Made by a program: the position numbers and the translations under genes
In this document: piece by piece, positions 23,585-33,927 of the stretch
Layout: every line of letters begins with the position of its first letter
Position numbering within the stretch: the stretch's first letter is position 1
NCBI GenBank assembly: GCA_020629755.1
Contig: JAHDCS010000012.1
Coordinates: forward strand, 1-47,581
DNA length: 47,581 nt
Reading direction: 5' to 3'
DNA from: Flavobacteriales bacterium
GTDB lineage: Bacteria > Bacteroidota > Bacteroidia > Flavobacteriales_G > JALEGO01
The notes under the pieces: model-generated
What the model was told of the DNA's origin: nothing
Databases searched by the model: none
What the model saw: only the letters and a program-made list of their open reading frames with translations

Positions 23585-26500
23585 ATGTTAAGAAGTATCA
23601 ATAATTTAAAAAACAACATGCGCAACAATATTCTAAAAATCTTTTTCTTAAGTGTTTTTGTATTTGGGGGGATGTTTTCTCTTACCGCTCAAGTCGGACA
23701 GGGTGCTATAAAAGGAAAGGTTACTGATAAAGAAACCGGAGAAACTATTCCATTTGCTACTATTGCCGTAAAATCAAAAGGCAATATAGTAACGGGTGCA
23801 CAGACTGATTTTGACGGAAAATTTAATATAAAGCCCCTTCAGCCTGGTGTATATGATTTAGAGGCTAGCTTTGTGGGGTACCAGACTATTGTAATTTCAG
23901 GAGTACTGATAAAATCAGACAAAACAACCTTTCAGGATTTTAAACTTTCGATTCAAACCGAAGTCTTAGAAGCAGTTGAAGTAATTAGTTATACCGTTCC
24001 ACTGATTGATAAAGATAACACGGTAGCTGGTGAAACGGTTACTAGAGAAGACATTCAGAATTTACCAGGTCGAGGCGCAACAGATGTGGCAAAAACAGTA
24101 GGGGGTGTTTACTCTAAAGATGATGGTTCAAACGAATTAAATGCAAGAGGCGCGCGTTCAGATGCTAACTTTGTCTACATTGATGGGGTTAAGGTAAGAG
24201 CGGGGTCTTCTTTGCCTAAAGCTGCGCTTGAACAAGTGTCAGTTATTACAGGTGGTGTGCCAGCACAATACGGTGATGTAACCGGTGCCGTAGTGAGTAT
24301 TACCACAAGAGGAGCGGCAAGAGAATACTCTGGCGGAATCGATTATTTAACATCAGGGTATAAAGTCGACGACGGTAAAGTGGTAGGGATGGATGCGATG
24401 GGTTATAACCTATTAGAATTTAATGCAACTGGTCCGCTGATCTGGAAAAAAGATACAGCAGGCAATAAAAAAGACCCCATCTTAGGATTTTTCTTAGCGG
24501 GTAATGTATCACATATTGTAGACCCTTCACCATCTATCATTGGTACCTGGAAGGTGAAAGACGATGTAAGAGATTGGTTGTTCGACAATCCATTGAGGTT
24601 TAACCCAGACGGAGGAGGTACATTTTTAAATGAAGAATTTTTACGCCAGAATGATTTTGAGAAAACCCGTACGCGTTTAAATGTTGAAAGACAAGCCTTA
24701 AACTTAAATGCTAAGCTAGATTTTAATATTTCAAAAAATACCACCTTAACTTTTGGAGGTGCGGCTGATGTCAATGATAGAAACGATGATTTTTACAGAG
24801 ACAGACAAAACAGTGTGTTTGGCTCATATTCGTATTCGTTGTTTAACGCACACCACAATCCGAACGTAAACAATCAAACCTACAGAGGATATGCGCGTTT
24901 AACCCAAAGATTTGGCTCGTCGGCAGATACATCTAGAGCGTCAAAAATTAAGAATGCCTATTATTCAATTCAGGCCGATTATCAAATTACATCAACGCGT
25001 TTGCAAGATGAAAACTTAAAAGATAATTTGTTTGGCTATGGCTATTACGGTAAGTTTAGAACCTACCAATCTAGAGACTATGACGGAGGGCAAGATTCAC
25101 TAACTGGTGTATTCGGACTTATTCAAACTACCTTTGTTGATACACTGGTAACCTATGAGCCTGATTATAACTATAATGCCAATGGGGCCTCTATTACCCA
25201 AGGGTTTTATAATTTATTTGGTTTTGGCGGATTTGACGGCGACGGTAATCCTATTGTAGATCCTATTTTGGCGGGCGAAAACTTAAGAAACCTCAATAAT
25301 ATATCTTTGGCAGGGGGGCTAAGAAATGGCGATGCGCCAAGAGATATTTACGGCATGTGGCGTTCACCAGCCCTTGTATACAATGAGTACGCCCTTAGAA
25401 ATAGAGAGCAATACCGTTTAAATGCCATAGGTTCAGCCGATATAGGAGACCATTCTATCACCTTAGGGTTTGAATATGAGCAAAGGGTAGACCGAAACTT
25501 TAGTGTTGCACCTAGAGGTCTTTGGACTATTGGCCGCCAGCTAACCAACAGACATATTGCTAATTTAGATTTTTCTAATCCTAATATTATACAAACAGGA
25601 ACCTTCCCTATTGTTGAATACGAAAGACTTAATGGAGCGCCTGGTGAATACTCAGGAGACGATCCGCAAAGTTTCTTTGACTTTAACCTAAGAAATAAAT
25701 TAGGCTTAAATCCTGATGGGGTCGATTATGTCGATTTTGATTCTTATGATCCTACGATGTATGCGCTCGATATGTTTAGCGCAGATGAGTTGTTAAACAA
25801 CGGTAATAATCTAGTGACTTACTATGGTTACGATCATACAGGTAAAAGAGTAAACTCATACAATACAGGGTGGCTCAATGATTTTTTTAATGCCAAAGAT
25901 CAGTACGGAAACTTTACTAGACCCATTGCCCCATTTCAGCCTATATATGTGGCGGGTTTCATTCAAGATAAATTCTCATTTGATGATCTAGTATTTAATG
26001 TTGGGGTACGTGTCGATAGATACGATGCCAACCAAAAGGTGTTGATTGATCCGTATGTGATGTTTCCGACCGTGAGAGCAGGCGAAGATTTATCGCAACA
26101 CGGCTTAAGTGGTGTTGAAGTGCCGGGCAATGTAGGCGACGATTATGTTGTGTATGTAGACAATGTGAGCAATCCTACTGAAGTTAAAGGCTATAGAGAT
26201 GGTGATATTTGGTATAATGCTCAGGGTCTAGAAATTCAAGACGCTTCTGTACTTGAAACTTCTTCGGGTAGTGTAGCGCCTTTGTTGGTCGATAAAGATG
26301 TAAAAAGTGGGCAAGAAATCAGAGAAAATTCATTTAGAGATTACAAGCCAAGAACAGCTGTAATGCCTAGAATTTCTTTTTCGTTCCCCATTTCAGATGA
26401 GGCCTTATTTTTTGCACACTACGATGTATTAACCAAAAGGCCAACTACGGGTATTGGTGGTTCAGGTACAAGACTTGACCCAATTGATTATTTCTTTATC

Positions 26501-27424
26501 AATAGCATTGGTAACAATGTGGTGAATAATCCTGATTTGGGCTTAGAACAAACCATTGATTATGCGGTTGGCTTTAAGCAAAAATTAAATAACTTTTCAT
26601 CACTTTCTATTGAAACATTTTATAGAGAGTTTAGAGACTTAGTTCAGGTAATTAATTTAGCCCAAGCCTATCCAAATGGATACATCACTTATGTAAATAG
26701 AGATTTTGGTACTGTTAAAGGCTTAACGGTGTCTTATGATTTAAGACGTATGGGCAACATTAGAGGTCGCGTGGCCTACACTATGCAGTTTGCAGAAGGA
26801 ACGGGCTCTTCAGCAACAGGCGGTTTGGGTCTAGCAAGAGCGGGTAAGCCTAATCTTAGAAACTTAATTCCTTTATCTTTTGATCAGCGGCATACCTTAA
26901 TCGCCAATATCGATTATAGATATGGCCAAGGCAAAGACTACAATGGCCCAGAAGGCTTCATGCGTCACATATTTGAAAATTTTGGAGCAAATGCCGTTAT
27001 AAATGTAGGTTCAGGCACCCCTTACAGTGGCCAAAAAAACGTGACTCAAACAGGTCTTTTTTCAGGAAATGCTGCGCTTTTAGACGGGCAATTAAATGGC
27101 GCCAGATTGCCTTGGAATTTTTCTCTGAATTTAGGGCTTGATAAAGGCTTTATGATTGGTAAAACCGAAGAGAAAAAAGGAGTTCCATTAACGCTTTATT
27201 TTCAGATCGAAAACTTGTTAAACACTCTAAACATAGCAAATGTATATAGAGTAACAGGTAATCCGGACGACGATGGCTTTTTAACTGCAGAAGAGTATCA
27301 AAACTTTATTGCATCTCAAAATTCAGAACAAAGCTTTAGAGAGTTATACGGATTTAAAGTAAACCGTGGGTCAAATTTCACTCTTCCTAGAAGAGTAAAA
27401 CTCGGAATTAGAATTGATTTTTAA
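23585..27424 (+). CDS. TonB-dependent outer-membrane receptor with carboxypeptidase-like N-domain
   Basis: 1279 aa. The signal peptide ends near SLTAQ (about residue 35); an internal ATG at 23618 is an alternative start. Residues about 40-125 are a CarboxypepD_reg-like beta-sandwich (GAIKGKVTDKETGETIPFA, FNIKPLQPGVYDLEASFVGY). The plug follows (about 140-235): ETVTREDIQNLPGRGA, NARGARSDANFVYIDGVKV, VITGGVPAQYGDVTGAVVSI. The rest is a 22-strand-type barrel ending RVKLGIRIDF with a terminal Phe. It moves a substrate across the outer membrane with TonB energy. It is not a SusC pair member: no SusD follows. Instead a giant exported protein and a PorV-like barrel follow, so it may be a gate or assembly platform for that protein. 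Confidence 0.92.
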   Translation: MLRSINNLKNNMRNNILKIFFLSVFVFGGMFSLTAQVGQGAIKGKVTDKETGETIPFATIAVKSKGNIVTGAQTDFDGKFNIKPLQPGVYDLEASFVGYQTIVISGVLIKSDKTTFQDFKLSIQTEVLEAVEVISYTVPLIDKDNTVAGETVTREDIQNLPGRGATDVAKTVGGVYSKDDGSNELNARGARSDANFVYIDGVKVRAGSSLPKAALEQVSVITGGVPAQYGDVTGAVVSITTRGAAREYSGGIDYLTSGYKVDDGKVVGMDAMGYNLLEFNATGPLIWKKDTAGNKKDPILGFFLAGNVSHIVDPSPSIIGTWKVKDDVRDWLFDNPLRFNPDGGGTFLNEEFLRQNDFEKTRTRLNVERQALNLNAKLDFNISKNTTLTFGGAADVNDRNDDFYRDRQNSVFGSYSYSLFNAHHNPNVNNQTYRGYARLTQRFGSSADTSRASKIKNAYYSIQADYQITSTRLQDENLKDNLFGYGYYGKFRTYQSRDYDGGQDSLTGVFGLIQTTFVDTLVTYEPDYNYNANGASITQGFYNLFGFGGFDGDGNPIVDPILAGENLRNLNNISLAGGLRNGDAPRDIYGMWRSPALVYNEYALRNREQYRLNAIGSADIGDHSITLGFEYEQRVDRNFSVAPRGLWTIGRQLTNRHIANLDFSNPNIIQTGTFPIVEYERLNGAPGEYSGDDPQSFFDFNLRNKLGLNPDGVDYVDFDSYDPTMYALDMFSADELLNNGNNLVTYYGYDHTGKRVNSYNTGWLNDFFNAKDQYGNFTRPIAPFQPIYVAGFIQDKFSFDDLVFNVGVRVDRYDANQKVLIDPYVMFPTVRAGEDLSQHGLSGVEVPGNVGDDYVVYVDNVSNPTEVKGYRDGDIWYNAQGLEIQDASVLETSSGSVAPLLVDKDVKSGQEIRENSFRDYKPRTAVMPRISFSFPISDEALFFAHYDVLTKRPTTGIGGSGTRLDPIDYFFINSIGNNVVNNPDLGLEQTIDYAVGFKQKLNNFSSLSIETFYREFRDLVQVINLAQAYPNGYITYVNRDFGTVKGLTVSYDLRRMGNIRGRVAYTMQFAEGTGSSATGGLGLARAGKPNLRNLIPLSFDQRHTLIANIDYRYGQGKDYNGPEGFMRHIFENFGANAVINVGSGTPYSGQKNVTQTGLFSGNAALLDGQLNGARLPWNFSLNLGLDKGFMIGKTEEKKGVPLTLYFQIENLLNTLNIANVYRVTGNPDDDGFLTAEEYQNFIASQNSEQSFRELYGFKVNRGSNFTLPRRVKLGIRIDF

Positions 27425-27446
27425 CCATAATTATTTAGCAACCCAA

Positions 27447-30400
27447 ATGATGAATCAACAAACAGTAATATATAACGCATTCGCAAAATACATGTTAACA
27501 CTTCTATTGAGTGTATCTTGTTTCAATGCCTTTGCCTATATCTACATTGGCAATAATGGATCTTCTTCAAATAACAATACACCTTTACAGTCAGGTAAGT
27601 TGTCAGCGAATTGTCTGCCTCCTTCTACCTCTGAAGATTTAGACATCAATAATGTAAAGGCACTGATACATACCGGAGGCGATATGTGGTGGGATTTGCA
27701 ACAACAAGCAAAATATGAAATACCGAAAGGGTCTGGTAAAACCTCTCTTTTTGCAGGTTCTTTATGGTTAGGAGGGGTAGATGTGTCTAACCAATTAAAG
27801 GTGGCTGCCAATAGATTTAGAGGCAATGGTATTGATTTTTGGACGGGTCCTTTAAGAACTGATAATTCAGAAACCTCTGCTGACGTCTGTCAATTGTATG
27901 ACCGCTTCTTTAAAATTACAAAACAAGAGGTGCAAGAGTTTGTAGCATGGCAAAATGCTGGGGCTTTTGATCAAGGCAATAATACAACCACTCAACAAGA
28001 TAATTTTCCGGGATATGCTGTGCCGCAAAGCATACAAGAATGGCCAGGAAATTATTCTGGGCCTAATGCCAACAATTACGATTTTAACTTAGCGCCTTAC
28101 GTTGATTTAAACGGAAATGGGGTGTACGATTGGCAAAATGGCGATTACCCCGCCTATGATTTAACGGGTGGTGCAGAATGTAATACCGAAGACTTAAATC
28201 AGGTGTATGGCGATCAGACTTTGTGGTGGGTATTTAACGACAACGGTAACATTCACACTGAATCAGGCTCATCTCAGGCTATTGGTATGGAAATTAGAGC
28301 TCAGGCCTTTGCTTTTGCTACTAACGACGAAGTCAATAACATGACCTTTTACAATTACCAGTTGATTAACCGCTCTACCTTTACCTTAACCGATGCTTAT
28401 TTTGGCTTTTTTGTTGATCCTGATTTGGGTGGGTTTCAAGACGATTATGTAGGGTGTGATGTGTCAAGAGGTCTTGGGTTTTGCTACAACGGAGATGATT
28501 ATGATGATAATGCAGGTGGTGCACTTGGCTATTTAGATAAGCCACCGGCCATTGGCGTTGATTTCTTTCAAGGGCCTTTTCAAGATGCAGATGGTATTGA
28601 TAACGATTGGGGTACTGGCTTTAACCAGGCTGTTGAAGGCAATGGAGTAGGCTATAGTGATGGTATAGCAGATAACGAGCGTTTTGGAATGAGAAGGTTT
28701 TTATACTTTAACAATGCTGGAGGAGGTATTAATAATGACCCAGCGACTGCTTCAGATTATTACAATTTTATGAGAGGCCTCTGGAAAAACTCAACGCCAA
28801 TGGTACATGGAGGTGACGGAACTATTGGTGGATGTCCTACGGCAGATTTTTCATGTAATCCTACAGCATTTATGTTTCCTGGTAATTCAGATACTCAAAA
28901 CTGGGGTACAGGCCAATCAGAAGCACTCTGGACAGAAGTTACTGCCGGTAATACGTCGGGAGACCGTAGATTTACGCAATCCGCGGGTCCTTTTACTTTA
29001 GCGCCGGGGGCAAAGAATTACATCACAGCTGGTGTAGTATGGGCACAGGCTGTAACTGGCGGGGCAGAGGCATCAGTTTTAGCACTCATTGAAGCAGACC
29101 AAAAAACACAGGCAGCTTTTGATAATTGTTTTCAGATTTTAGAAGGGCCTTATGCTCCTGAGCTTACCTTTCAAGAGCTCGACCAAGAATTGGTGGTATT
29201 TATTTCTAACCCAGCTTCTTCAAACAATGCCAATGAGGCCTACAATCGTAAAGATCCGACGATTCAAGCGCCAGATTCTATTCTTTTAACGTCTTTGGCA
29301 ACTGGTACAGTAGATACCAATGGATATACATATGTTTATGATAATACCTATACGTATGAGTTAGATTCTATGCTCATGATAGATACCGTTATTGTAAGTA
29401 TAGATCCGACGCCGCCAGCAGATACTGTTTTATATTACGATAGTAATTACGTAGTAACTTTAGATTCTACTTTACAATCAAATGTTATTGTAGATTCGTT
29501 TCCGAATTTAACCCCAGGTATAGCTACGCAAAACACCTATATTCAATTATCAAATGCTGATAAAGAGGCCTATACCAATTATAAGTTTCAGGGCTATAAG
29601 GTGTATCAAGTCAAAAACCCATCTGTTTCTGTGGTTGATTTAAACGATGCAGATTTAGCGCGTTTGGTATTTCAGTGCGATATTCAAGACAATATTATTG
29701 AGGTCATTAATTATGAATTTGATCAGACCATTCAACAAAGTGTGCCTAAACTTAAAGTAGATGGCGAAAACCTAGGAATTTCTCATAGTTTTCAGTTAAC
29801 TACAGATGAATTTGCGACCGGGAATAACACTTTAGTCAATCATAAAGAAGTTTATTATATGGCAGTGGCTTATGCGGTTAATAATTCTGAGTATACAGAA
29901 TACGATCCTACAGACCCTACAAAACTAGACGGGCAAAAGTTACCCTATATCGAAAGCGGAAAAGCAGCAGATGGCGCTGGGGTTAAGGTATTTACTGCCA
30001 TCCCTCATAAAGTAGAAGTAGAGTCTGATGGGTTAATTCAGAATTCAAATTACGGCGACGAGGTTGAGCTTACTAAACTTGAAGGCCGTGGTAATGGTAA
30101 TCGTGAGATTAGACTTACCCAAGAAACAGAAAATGCCATTATGAGCGGCGCACCTTGGCTTGTTGAGTCTGTAACCTATCAAGAAGGTTATACGCCAGTA
30201 TCTATTAAGGTAGTAGATCCTTTAAATGTGCCATCTGGTGATTTTGTATTTAAAATTTTAGAAGAAGATTCTGTGCAAAACTTTGATTTACAAGACGCTA
30301 CATGGGAGCTTACCTTTAACGGAACAGATACGCAGATTGTGTATACCTCAGACTTAGCTATTCAAATTGGCAATGAGCAACTCTTGCCTGATGTAGGGTT

Positions 30401-32171
30401 ATCTATATACATTCAACAACAAGAAAAGACGGTTGACGGATTACAAGATAATGAAGACCTAAATTATCTAAACGGTTTAATAGGAGGATCTATTGAATTT
30501 TCAGATCCTAACAATCAGTGGCTATCTGCCGTGATTGACGAAGATGGAACATCAACTGGCACCAATTGGATTCGTTCAGGTACCTCTGATGTAGAAGACG
30601 ATCCGCAGACTACAGATTTTAATGAATCTACCTTATCTGATCATTATACCGGAAGTACCACAAAATCTTGGGTAGATCCTGAGCAGATCTACGAAAATAT
30701 TTTGGGGGGATCTTGGGCACCGTTTAAATTATGTGCAATTGAACCTGAAGGACCTGTGCCTTCGATACCTACGTCTTTAACATTTGCCTCTAATGCCCAT
30801 TTGTTAAATAATCCTATTGAGTTTTTAAATAACGTAGACATAGTATTTACTTCAGATAAATCAAAGTGGACGCGTTGCCCGGTGTTTGAAATGCAGAGAG
30901 ACCCCAGTGTGGCACAAAATGGAGCTAATAAAGGCTTTTTACGTCGCTCACCTTCGTTAGACAAGAATGGTAATCCGTATGATATTTCAGGCTTAACCGG
31001 AAATTGGTGGGAGAATGTATCTTCTTCTACAGATGAGAATGCCGCCAACTATATTGGTGGATATGGCATGAGTTGGTTTCCGGGCTATGCCATAGATCAA
31101 GAAACAGGAGAACGTTTAAATATGGCCTTTGGCGAAGATTCATGGTTTTTCTCTGAAAACGGAAACGATATGATTTGGAACCCGACCTCTAAATTAACCG
31201 AAGGGCCCTTTAATGAGCCTAGACTAGGTGGCAAGCATTTTATATATGTATTCAGAAACAATGTGGTAGAAGAGAGAAAAGTACAAGAGGTTTCTATCAT
31301 TAATGCGAATAACTTCTCTATTAACAAAGACAGACAAATGCCGCACTATGATGCAGGGGCTTATATCTTCAATAAGCTTTCTTCAATTGAGACACTTTCT
31401 ATCAATAGTGCTGTGAACTCTGTAGAATTTAAAAGTGTATTTAAGGCGGCTACTTGGTGTAACTTTCCTTTATTATCACCTGGCTACGAGCTGAGATCTA
31501 TGGCTGATGGTATTGTACCAAGCGATGTTAGAGTGAGATTACGCGTCAGAAAGCCTTATGGCAATCATAAAACCACAACTAATTTATTTGACGTGGGCGA
31601 TCAGCTGCCACAAAACGCAGGCTATTATGTGCTTAGAGGGCCTGTTATTTACGATAGCATAACCTATAACCATGGTAGTTATTTTGATGGCGTGTCTGGT
31701 ACTTCATTTGCTTTACCAACCTCAGGAAATACCAATGATTATGACAATGTAGATAATGTTGCTTTAGTAGAAAATTATGGCCGTCCGCTCTATACCTTTA
31801 ATACAGACAAGTATGCCACGCTGTTAAGTGATAATCCTACAGCGGTGGATGGATTAGATATTATTAACGTAGTACCGAACCCTTACTATGCCTATTCAGA
31901 ATATGAGCAAGACAGGTTAGACAATAGAATTAAAATCACCAACCTGCCAATTAACTGTACGGTAAGTATTTATACCTCAAGTGGGGTATTGGTGAGAACC
32001 TTAACCAAAGACGATCCGTCTGTAACCTCTCTACAATGGGATTTAAAAAACAATGCAAACATTACCGTATCTAGTGGTATTTACATTATTCATGTAGAAG
32101 CACCAGGCATTGGAGAGCGTATTATTAAATGGTTCGGGATGATGAGACCAATTGATTTAGATTCATTCTAA
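27447..32171 (+). CDS. Giant exported protein with FlgD-like / T9SS-like C-terminus
   Basis: 1574 aa from the ATG at 27447 (ATG 27450 is equally possible; a TTG at 27414 overlaps the receptor gene). The signal peptide ends near FNAFA. The N-terminal third has conserved-looking blocks: DINNVKALIHTGGDMWWDL, YEIPKGSGKTSLFAGSLWLGG, the Ca-binding-like DLNGNGVYDWQNGDYP, and several Asp/Asn/Gly-rich loops (DGIDNDWG). The middle part is a low-conservation beta-rich stretch with Thr/Asp/Tyr repeats around residues 610-690. The last 105 residues (from VVPNPYYAYSEYE) resemble a T9SS/FlgD-like Ig domain, with VSIYTSSGVLVRTL and SSGIYIIHV, but extend past the usual end to KWFGMMRPIDLDSF. It should be a surface or secreted protein handled by type IX secretion. 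Specific function unknown. Confidence 0.8.
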   Translation: MMNQQTVIYNAFAKYMLTLLLSVSCFNAFAYIYIGNNGSSSNNNTPLQSGKLSANCLPPSTSEDLDINNVKALIHTGGDMWWDLQQQAKYEIPKGSGKTSLFAGSLWLGGVDVSNQLKVAANRFRGNGIDFWTGPLRTDNSETSADVCQLYDRFFKITKQEVQEFVAWQNAGAFDQGNNTTTQQDNFPGYAVPQSIQEWPGNYSGPNANNYDFNLAPYVDLNGNGVYDWQNGDYPAYDLTGGAECNTEDLNQVYGDQTLWWVFNDNGNIHTESGSSQAIGMEIRAQAFAFATNDEVNNMTFYNYQLINRSTFTLTDAYFGFFVDPDLGGFQDDYVGCDVSRGLGFCYNGDDYDDNAGGALGYLDKPPAIGVDFFQGPFQDADGIDNDWGTGFNQAVEGNGVGYSDGIADNERFGMRRFLYFNNAGGGINNDPATASDYYNFMRGLWKNSTPMVHGGDGTIGGCPTADFSCNPTAFMFPGNSDTQNWGTGQSEALWTEVTAGNTSGDRRFTQSAGPFTLAPGAKNYITAGVVWAQAVTGGAEASVLALIEADQKTQAAFDNCFQILEGPYAPELTFQELDQELVVFISNPASSNNANEAYNRKDPTIQAPDSILLTSLATGTVDTNGYTYVYDNTYTYELDSMLMIDTVIVSIDPTPPADTVLYYDSNYVVTLDSTLQSNVIVDSFPNLTPGIATQNTYIQLSNADKEAYTNYKFQGYKVYQVKNPSVSVVDLNDADLARLVFQCDIQDNIIEVINYEFDQTIQQSVPKLKVDGENLGISHSFQLTTDEFATGNNTLVNHKEVYYMAVAYAVNNSEYTEYDPTDPTKLDGQKLPYIESGKAADGAGVKVFTAIPHKVEVESDGLIQNSNYGDEVELTKLEGRGNGNREIRLTQETENAIMSGAPWLVESVTYQEGYTPVSIKVVDPLNVPSGDFVFKILEEDSVQNFDLQDATWELTFNGTDTQIVYTSDLAIQIGNEQLLPDVGLSIYIQQQEKTVDGLQDNEDLNYLNGLIGGSIEFSDPNNQWLSAVIDEDGTSTGTNWIRSGTSDVEDDPQTTDFNESTLSDHYTGSTTKSWVDPEQIYENILGGSWAPFKLCAIEPEGPVPSIPTSLTFASNAHLLNNPIEFLNNVDIVFTSDKSKWTRCPVFEMQRDPSVAQNGANKGFLRRSPSLDKNGNPYDISGLTGNWWENVSSSTDENAANYIGGYGMSWFPGYAIDQETGERLNMAFGEDSWFFSENGNDMIWNPTSKLTEGPFNEPRLGGKHFIYVFRNNVVEERKVQEVSIINANNFSINKDRQMPHYDAGAYIFNKLSSIETLSINSAVNSVEFKSVFKAATWCNFPLLSPGYELRSMADGIVPSDVRVRLRVRKPYGNHKTTTNLFDVGDQLPQNAGYYVLRGPVIYDSITYNHGSYFDGVSGTSFALPTSGNTNDYDNVDNVALVENYGRPLYTFNTDKYATLLSDNPTAVDGLDIINVVPNPYYAYSEYEQDRLDNRIKITNLPINCTVSIYTSSGVLVRTLTKDDPSVTSLQWDLKNNANITVSSGIYIIHVEAPGIGERIIKWFGMMRPIDLDSF

Positions 32172-32190
32172 TTTGAAAAGCATAAAGAAG

Positions 32191-33285
32191 ATGAGATATA
32201 AAAATTATATAAGTTATTGTGTAGGATTATTTTTAATAAGCGCGTTTGCTTATGCAGGTAATCAAGACAGGGTTGGCGAAGCAGGGGCATCTGAATTAAA
32301 GATTAACCCTTGGGCGTCTAGTTCAGGATTGGCAGGAGCTAACTCAGCAAGTATTGTGGGGATAGATGCCGCCTATTTAAATGTAGCAGGTCTTGCGTTT
32401 ACCAATTCAACTGAAGTTGCTTTTGGGTACAAAGATTGGTTGTCTGGATCAGGCATTGGGTTTAGTACGCTTGGTCTTGGCCAGCGAGTAGGTGAATCTT
32501 CTGTGTTTGGCTTAACAATCAGCGCCATGACCTTTGGTCAGATAGATATTACAACGGTAAATTTACCAGATGGCGGAGCGGGTACTTATTCGCCTACATT
32601 TTTAAATATTGGGCTTTCTTATGCCAAGGCATTTTCAAATAGCATTTATGGCGGAATTACCCTAAGAAGTGTATCTGAGCAAATTGCAAACTCTTCAGCT
32701 TCAGGATTGTCATTAGATGTAGGCATTCGTTATGTCACAGGTAAATTTGATAAAACTAAATTCGGGATCTCCCTTAAAAACATTGGTCCAAAAATGAAGT
32801 TTTCTGGCGATGGCTTTTCTGAAAAAGTCATTTTTAATGATATTGAATATACCTTAAAACAACGTTCTCAAGGTTTTGAATTGCCAGCGCTTTTGAATAT
32901 TGGCATTGCCCATGACTTTCATTTGGGTACAGCAATTGTCAAAGACAGTACCAAAAAAGATTCAGAAAAAGCAAAACCAGCCAATATACTGACTGCAAAT
33001 CTTAATTTTTTATCTAACTCATTTGGTAAAGACCAAGTGATTGCAGGATTAGAGTATGCGTATAAAAACATTTTTAAGTTGCGTGTTGGTTATGCCTATG
33101 AAAACGGCTCTAGTTTTGATCAGAACGCCTCTGACTTAACAAATGCTTACATGGGCCCTGCGGGTGGCATAGGATTTAATATCCCCCTAGGAAAGGCAGA
33201 TAGGTATTTGGGCATTGATTATGCCTTTAGACCTACGGTTCGTTTTTCTGGAACCCATAGTGCAAGTTTAAGAATTAACCTATAA
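32191..33285 (+). CDS. PorV/PorQ-family outer-membrane protein
   Basis: 364 aa from the ATG at 32191; a TTG at 32173 directly after the preceding stop would add KSIKK and spoil the signal peptide. The signal ends AFAYAG. The mature start GNQDRVGEAGASELKINPWASSSGLAGANSA is typical of PorV/PorQ barrels, given here in parts: GEAGASELKINPWA and GLAGANSASIVGIDA. About 14 amphipathic beta strands follow, ending SASLRINL. PorV shuttles T9SS cargo between translocon and attachment complex. Being third in this operon, right after a giant exported protein, suggests a dedicated shuttle or anchor for it. It lacks the features of PorU or other T9SS core genes. Confidence 0.82.
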   Translation: MRYKNYISYCVGLFLISAFAYAGNQDRVGEAGASELKINPWASSSGLAGANSASIVGIDAAYLNVAGLAFTNSTEVAFGYKDWLSGSGIGFSTLGLGQRVGESSVFGLTISAMTFGQIDITTVNLPDGGAGTYSPTFLNIGLSYAKAFSNSIYGGITLRSVSEQIANSSASGLSLDVGIRYVTGKFDKTKFGISLKNIGPKMKFSGDGFSEKVIFNDIEYTLKQRSQGFELPALLNIGIAHDFHLGTAIVKDSTKKDSEKAKPANILTANLNFLSNSFGKDQVIAGLEYAYKNIFKLRVGYAYENGSSFDQNASDLTNAYMGPAGGIGFNIPLGKADRYLGIDYAFRPTVRFSGTHSASLRINL

Positions 33286-33366
33286 TTCTATTTTTTAAGC
33301 ACAACACTAATTTATAGCAGTAATTACTTTTAGGGCCAGATTGATATCTGAGCGTTTTCCCTATAA

Positions 33367-33374
33367 TAAATTTG
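33367..33374 (+). promoter_or_regulatory. -7 promoter box for greA
   Basis: TAAATTTG matches TAnnTTTG exactly and ends five bases before the ATG at 33380. The mRNA would be leaderless or nearly so. A longer greA frame from 33341 would put the box inside the gene. Confidence 0.55.
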
Positions 33375-33379
33375 TAAAT

Positions 33380-33853
33380 ATGAGCAATGTAGTATATGTC
33401 ACAGAAGAAGGCTTACAAAAGCTAAGAGATGAAGTTCGGCACTTAGAAACGGTCGAACGTCCAAAAATATCTGAACAAATTGCCACAGCAAGAGACAAAG
33501 GCGATTTATCAGAAAACGCTGAGTATGATGCAGCCAAAGAAGCACAAGGCCTTTTAGAAATGAAAATATCTAAGCTCAATGAAAAAATTGCCGCAGCACG
33601 TATTATAGATGAGTCTCAATTAGACAGCTCTAAGGTTTTGATTTTATCTAAGGTTAAAATTAAAAATCTAAAGAACAATGCCGTAATGGAGTACACCATT
33701 GTGCCTGAAAATGAAGCCAATTTAAAAGAAAAGAAAATTTCAGTAGAGTCGCCAATCAGCAAAGGATTATTAGGTAAAAAAACAGGAGAAAAAGCCAAAG
33801 TAAGTACGCCTGCAGGAGACATTGATTTTGAGGTGTTAGAGATTAGCCGTTAA
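33380..33853 (+). CDS. greA: Transcription elongation factor GreA
   Basis: 157 aa, the standard length. It enters the RNA polymerase secondary channel and triggers cleavage of backtracked RNA. The N-terminal coiled coil starts YVTEEGLQKLRDEVRHLE and carries the catalytic tip ARDKGDLSENAEYDAAKE with the key Asp and Glu (about residues 41-44). The C-terminal FKBP-like domain ends EVLEIS. The ATG at 33380 gives the usual start; the -7 box sits five bases upstream. The repeat-protein gene follows after about 70 bp. Confidence 0.96.
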   Translation: MSNVVYVTEEGLQKLRDEVRHLETVERPKISEQIATARDKGDLSENAEYDAAKEAQGLLEMKISKLNEKIAAARIIDESQLDSSKVLILSKVKIKNLKNNAVMEYTIVPENEANLKEKKISVESPISKGLLGKKTGEKAKVSTPAGDIDFEVLEISR

Positions 33854-33927
33854 ATAAAATTGGTTAAAAGTTAAGTGTTTGATTTCTTGGTATGGTTATT
33901 GCACGTTTTTTTCACAAACAGTTAACT

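Noticed and set aside
27710-27770. GSGKTS in the giant exported protein looks like a Walker A loop
   Set aside because: The protein has a signal peptide and sits outside the cytoplasm, no Walker B follows, and the stretch is part of a beta-rich block (YEIPKGSGKTSLFAGSLWLGG).
23585-33285. A SusC/SusD polysaccharide utilisation locus
   Set aside because: No SusD-like lipoprotein, glycoside hydrolase or sulfatase is present; the receptor's neighbours are a giant exported protein and a PorV-like barrel.
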